A stretch of DNA of 64,000 nucleotides from Thermotoga sp. SG1 (GTDB taxonomy: Bacteria > Thermotogota > Thermotogae > Thermotogales > Thermotogaceae): NCBI RefSeq assembly GCF_002865985.1, contig NZ_LNDD01000002.1, positions 62,001 through 126,000 of the forward strand, written 5' to 3'. The notes under the pieces were generated by a model. That model worked only from the letters and a program-made list of their open reading frames with translations, did not search any database and was not told the origin of the DNA. Position 1 is the stretch's first letter; each line of letters starts with the position of its first letter. Made by a program: the position numbers and the translations under genes. This document shows positions 61,867 through 64,000 of the stretch, piece by piece.

Positions 61867-64000
61867 TTATCCCATCAGAACTTCCACTCTGTGCACTTTT
61901 CCATCGTTGAAAACTGGTAGGATCTGTCCCTCAATTTTCTTTCCGTCGACGATAATCTCTTTTACACCTTTGGAAACGTGGTGAGGATTTTTTACCGTTA
62001 TCTCGTAGGTTGCTCCCCTGAACCTTCTTGTGATTTTGAAACCGTCCCAATCTTCAGGTACGCACGGGTCCACCATGAGACCATCGTAGGTGGGCCTTAT
62101 CCCCAGGATGTACTGAGTTATCGCAACAAAGCTCCAGGCGGCTGTTCCCGTGAGCCAGGAGTTTTTGGCTTCTCCGTGTCTTGGTGCATCTTTTCCTGCC
62201 ACCATCTGTGCGTAGACGTAGGGCTCTGTTCTGTGGATTTCACTTATGTCTTCTAGATAGGCGGGAGTAATCTTTCTGTAGATCTCAAAGGCTCTGTCCC
62301 CCCTTCCAATAACAGTTTCTGCTATCGCTACCCACGGGTTGTTGTGACAGAATATACCAGCGTTTTCTTTGTAGCCCGGAGGATAACTCGAGATCTCACC
62401 GAGTTCTATGTAGTATCTGCTGTAGGCAGGCTGCTGAAGAACAAGGCCGTAGGGTGTATCGAGGTACTTTTTCACAGAATCAAGTGCTTTCTTTGCATAT
62501 CCATTTTCCACTCCGATTCCTGCCATGACACACATTCCCTGCGGTTCTATGAAGATCTTTCCTTCTTCACATTCTTTACTTCCCACTTTCCTTCCAAAGG
62601 CATCGTACGCCCTGAGGAACCATTCTCCATCCCAGCCGTATTCCAGAGTGGTCTCTATCATTTCCTTTACGTGTCTTTCTGCCTCTTTTGCTTCATCCTC
62701 GAGCCCGAGTCTTCTGCAGATCTCCACAAACTCTTTTCCAGCCAGAACGAAAAGTCCTGCTATGAAGACAGATTCTGCCACCCTTCCATCGAGGGCGTTG
62801 ACAGTTGTCTGGAAGGATTCGTCCGGATTTTTGGAAAAACAGTTCAGGTTGAGACAGTCGTTCCAGTCTGCCCTTCCTATGAGTGGAAGGCCGTGGGGTC
62901 CGAGGTTGTTCACGGTGAAGTAGAAAGATCTTTTCAGATGCTCGAAAAGCGTTGCCTTTTTGTCTGGATTGTTGTCGAAGGGGACTTCTTCGTCAAGGAT
63001 GTCCCAGTCTCCCGTTTCCTTGATGTACGCGCTTGTTGAGAGAATGAGCCACAGGGGATCGTCGTTGAACCCACCGCCAATTTCGTTGTTTCCCTTTTTT
63101 GTGAGCGGCTGGAACTGATGATAGGTGCTTCCATCTTCGAACTGTATGGAGGCAAGGTCAAGAATCCTCTGTCTTGCCTTTTCTGGTATCATGTGGACGA
63201 ATCCAAGGATATCCTGATTTGAATCTCTGAAGCCTATACCCCTGCTGATTCCGGATTCGAAATAAGAAGCGCTCCGTGCGATGTTGAATGTGACCATACA
63301 CTGATACTGGTTCCAGATGTTCACCATCCTGTTGAGTTTTTCATCGTGTGTTTCCACCTGTATTCTTCCTAGGAGATCGTCCCAGTATTCCTTCAGTTCT
63401 TTCAGGGCGCGTTCGACATCTTCTTTTGTTTTGAACCTTTCTATCATTTCTTTTGCGCGTTTTTTGTTGATCACTCCTGGTCTTTCCCATTTTTCTTCCT
63501 CTGGATTTTCGACGTATCCAAGTATGAAGATGAGTTCTTTTTCTCCAGAAGGAGGAATCTCAAGTTCAAGATAGTGAGATGCAATGGGTGCCCAGCCGCT
63601 CGCCACCGAGTTTTTGGGCTTTCCTTCCACAACCGCCTGAGGTGCTTCAAAGCCGTTGTAAAGGCCCATGAAAGATTCTCTATCTGTATCGAAACCGTCT
63701 ATCGGATGATTCACGGAATAGAACGCGTAGTGGTTTCTTCTTTCCCTGTACTCTGTTTTGTGGTAGATCACAGAACCTTCTATCTCCACTTCTCCGGTGC
63801 TGTAGTTTCTCTGAAAGTTCGTCATGTCATCGAGGGCGTTCCAGAGACAGAACTCTATGAAGGAAAAGAGTTTGATCTTTCTTGGCTTTTCTGCTCTGTT
63901 TTGAAGTACAAGGTAATGAACCTCTCCCGTGAAATGCCTTGGAACAAAAAAGGTGATGGTTGCCCTCAGACCGTTTCTTTCTCCGGTGATCTTCGTGTAT
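61867..64000 (-). CDS. cbpA: GH94 cellobiose phosphorylase, N-terminus outside window
   Basis: Splits cellobiose with phosphate to glucose-1-phosphate plus glucose in the cytoplasm. The frame stays open to the window edge (the residues before the internal ATG 63825 read [17 protein letters not shown] and [18 protein letters not shown]), so about 100 N-terminal residues are missing from an enzyme of about 813. Motifs include [40 protein letters not shown], and [16 protein letters not shown]. Remembered as CbpA, TM1848. Confidence 0.94.
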   Translation of the reverse strand, partial: YTKITGERNGLRATITFFVPRHFTGEVHYLVLQNRAEKPRKIKLFSFIEFCLWNALDDMTNFQRNYSTGEVEIEGSVIYHKTEYRERRNHYAFYSVNHPIDGFDTDRESFMGLYNGFEAPQAVVEGKPKNSVASGWAPIASHYLELEIPPSGEKELIFILGYVENPEEEKWERPGVINKKRAKEMIERFKTKEDVERALKELKEYWDDLLGRIQVETHDEKLNRMVNIWNQYQCMVTFNIARSASYFESGISRGIGFRDSNQDILGFVHMIPEKARQRILDLASIQFEDGSTYHQFQPLTKKGNNEIGGGFNDDPLWLILSTSAYIKETGDWDILDEEVPFDNNPDKKATLFEHLKRSFYFTVNNLGPHGLPLIGRADWNDCLNLNCFSKNPDESFQTTVNALDGRVAESVFIAGLFVLAGKEFVEICRRLGLEDEAKEAERHVKEMIETTLEYGWDGEWFLRAYDAFGRKVGSKECEEGKIFIEPQGMCVMAGIGVENGYAKKALDSVKKYLDTPYGLVLQQPAYSRYYIELGEISSYPPGYKENAGIFCHNNPWVAIAETVIGRGDRAFEIYRKITPAYLEDISEIHRTEPYVYAQMVAGKDAPRHGEAKNSWLTGTAAWSFVAITQYILGIRPTYDGLMVDPCVPEDWDGFKITRRFRGATYEITVKNPHHVSKGVKEIIVDGKKIEGQILPVFNDGKVHRVEVLMG

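Overview
The window is a chromosomal segment of a hyperthermophilic Thermotoga. Lys/Glu-rich proteins, AGGAGG ribosome sites, many GTG/TTG starts and near-identity of many proteins to remembered T. maritima MSB8 proteins (TM1816, TM1643-1645, AglA, MalE) support this. The GH1/GH94 pair looks closest to T. neapolitana. Species-level calls and TM numbers are from memory, not a search.

Layout. 1-13.6 kb (plus strand) is housekeeping: an M23 peptidase fragment, metK, rpsT, the drrA/hpkA two-component pair, pyrimidine-nucleoside phosphorylase, a phosphodiester-glycosidase-like protein, an EF-G paralogue, a cytoplasmic GH13 amylase and small conserved proteins. 13.6-16.1 kb (minus) is the de novo NAD operon nadX-nadA-nadC. 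16.1-16.7 kb is non-coding. 16.73-19.29 kb is a CRISPR array of 39 repeats and 38 spacers with no cas gene in the window. 19.4-20.3 kb is a short transcription unit: a 12-codon Cys/Trp-rich upstream ORF, a polyferredoxin and a NifX-like protein. 20.3-28.8 kb holds valS, a split chromate transporter, guaA, an 8-oxoguanine glycosylase, an hflK/hflC-like pair and a putative glycosyltransferase. 28.8-32.2 kb (minus) is the ribD-ribE-ribBA-ribH operon behind an FMN riboswitch.

32.2-52.2 kb is a maltodextrin/starch island with two divergent arms. The minus arm is malE-malF-malG-cyclomaltodextrinase, then aglA. The plus arm is a lipoprotein alpha-amylase, two lipoproteins with starch-binding-like modules, two predicted outer-envelope proteins (one with three FNNW starch-binding modules joined to a barrel-like C-terminus), pullulanase and an exported WD40 protein. 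I infer a surface starch system: outer enzymes and binding modules cut and hold polymer, MalEFG imports maltodextrins, and the cyclomaltodextrinase and AglA finish them inside. 52.2-64 kb (minus) holds a ROK regulator, a ribose-type (CUT2) ABC transporter, a trehalose/maltose-type (CUT1) ABC transporter lacking an ATPase gene, a GH1 beta-glucosidase and a GH94 cellobiose phosphorylase cut by the window edge.

The most interesting signal is at 19.37-19.51 kb. A consensus promoter leads straight into a ribosome site and an ORF for MRKVCWCWWCGY. Its stop codon sits 2 nt before a 9-nt arm exactly complementary to the ribosome site of the ferredoxin gene. This looks like translational attenuation or coupling controlled by a Cys/Trp peptide. 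Others are the starch-binding barrel fusion, a MalG with a roughly 540-residue coiled-coil insertion, and a CRISPR array apparently lying on an inversion junction.
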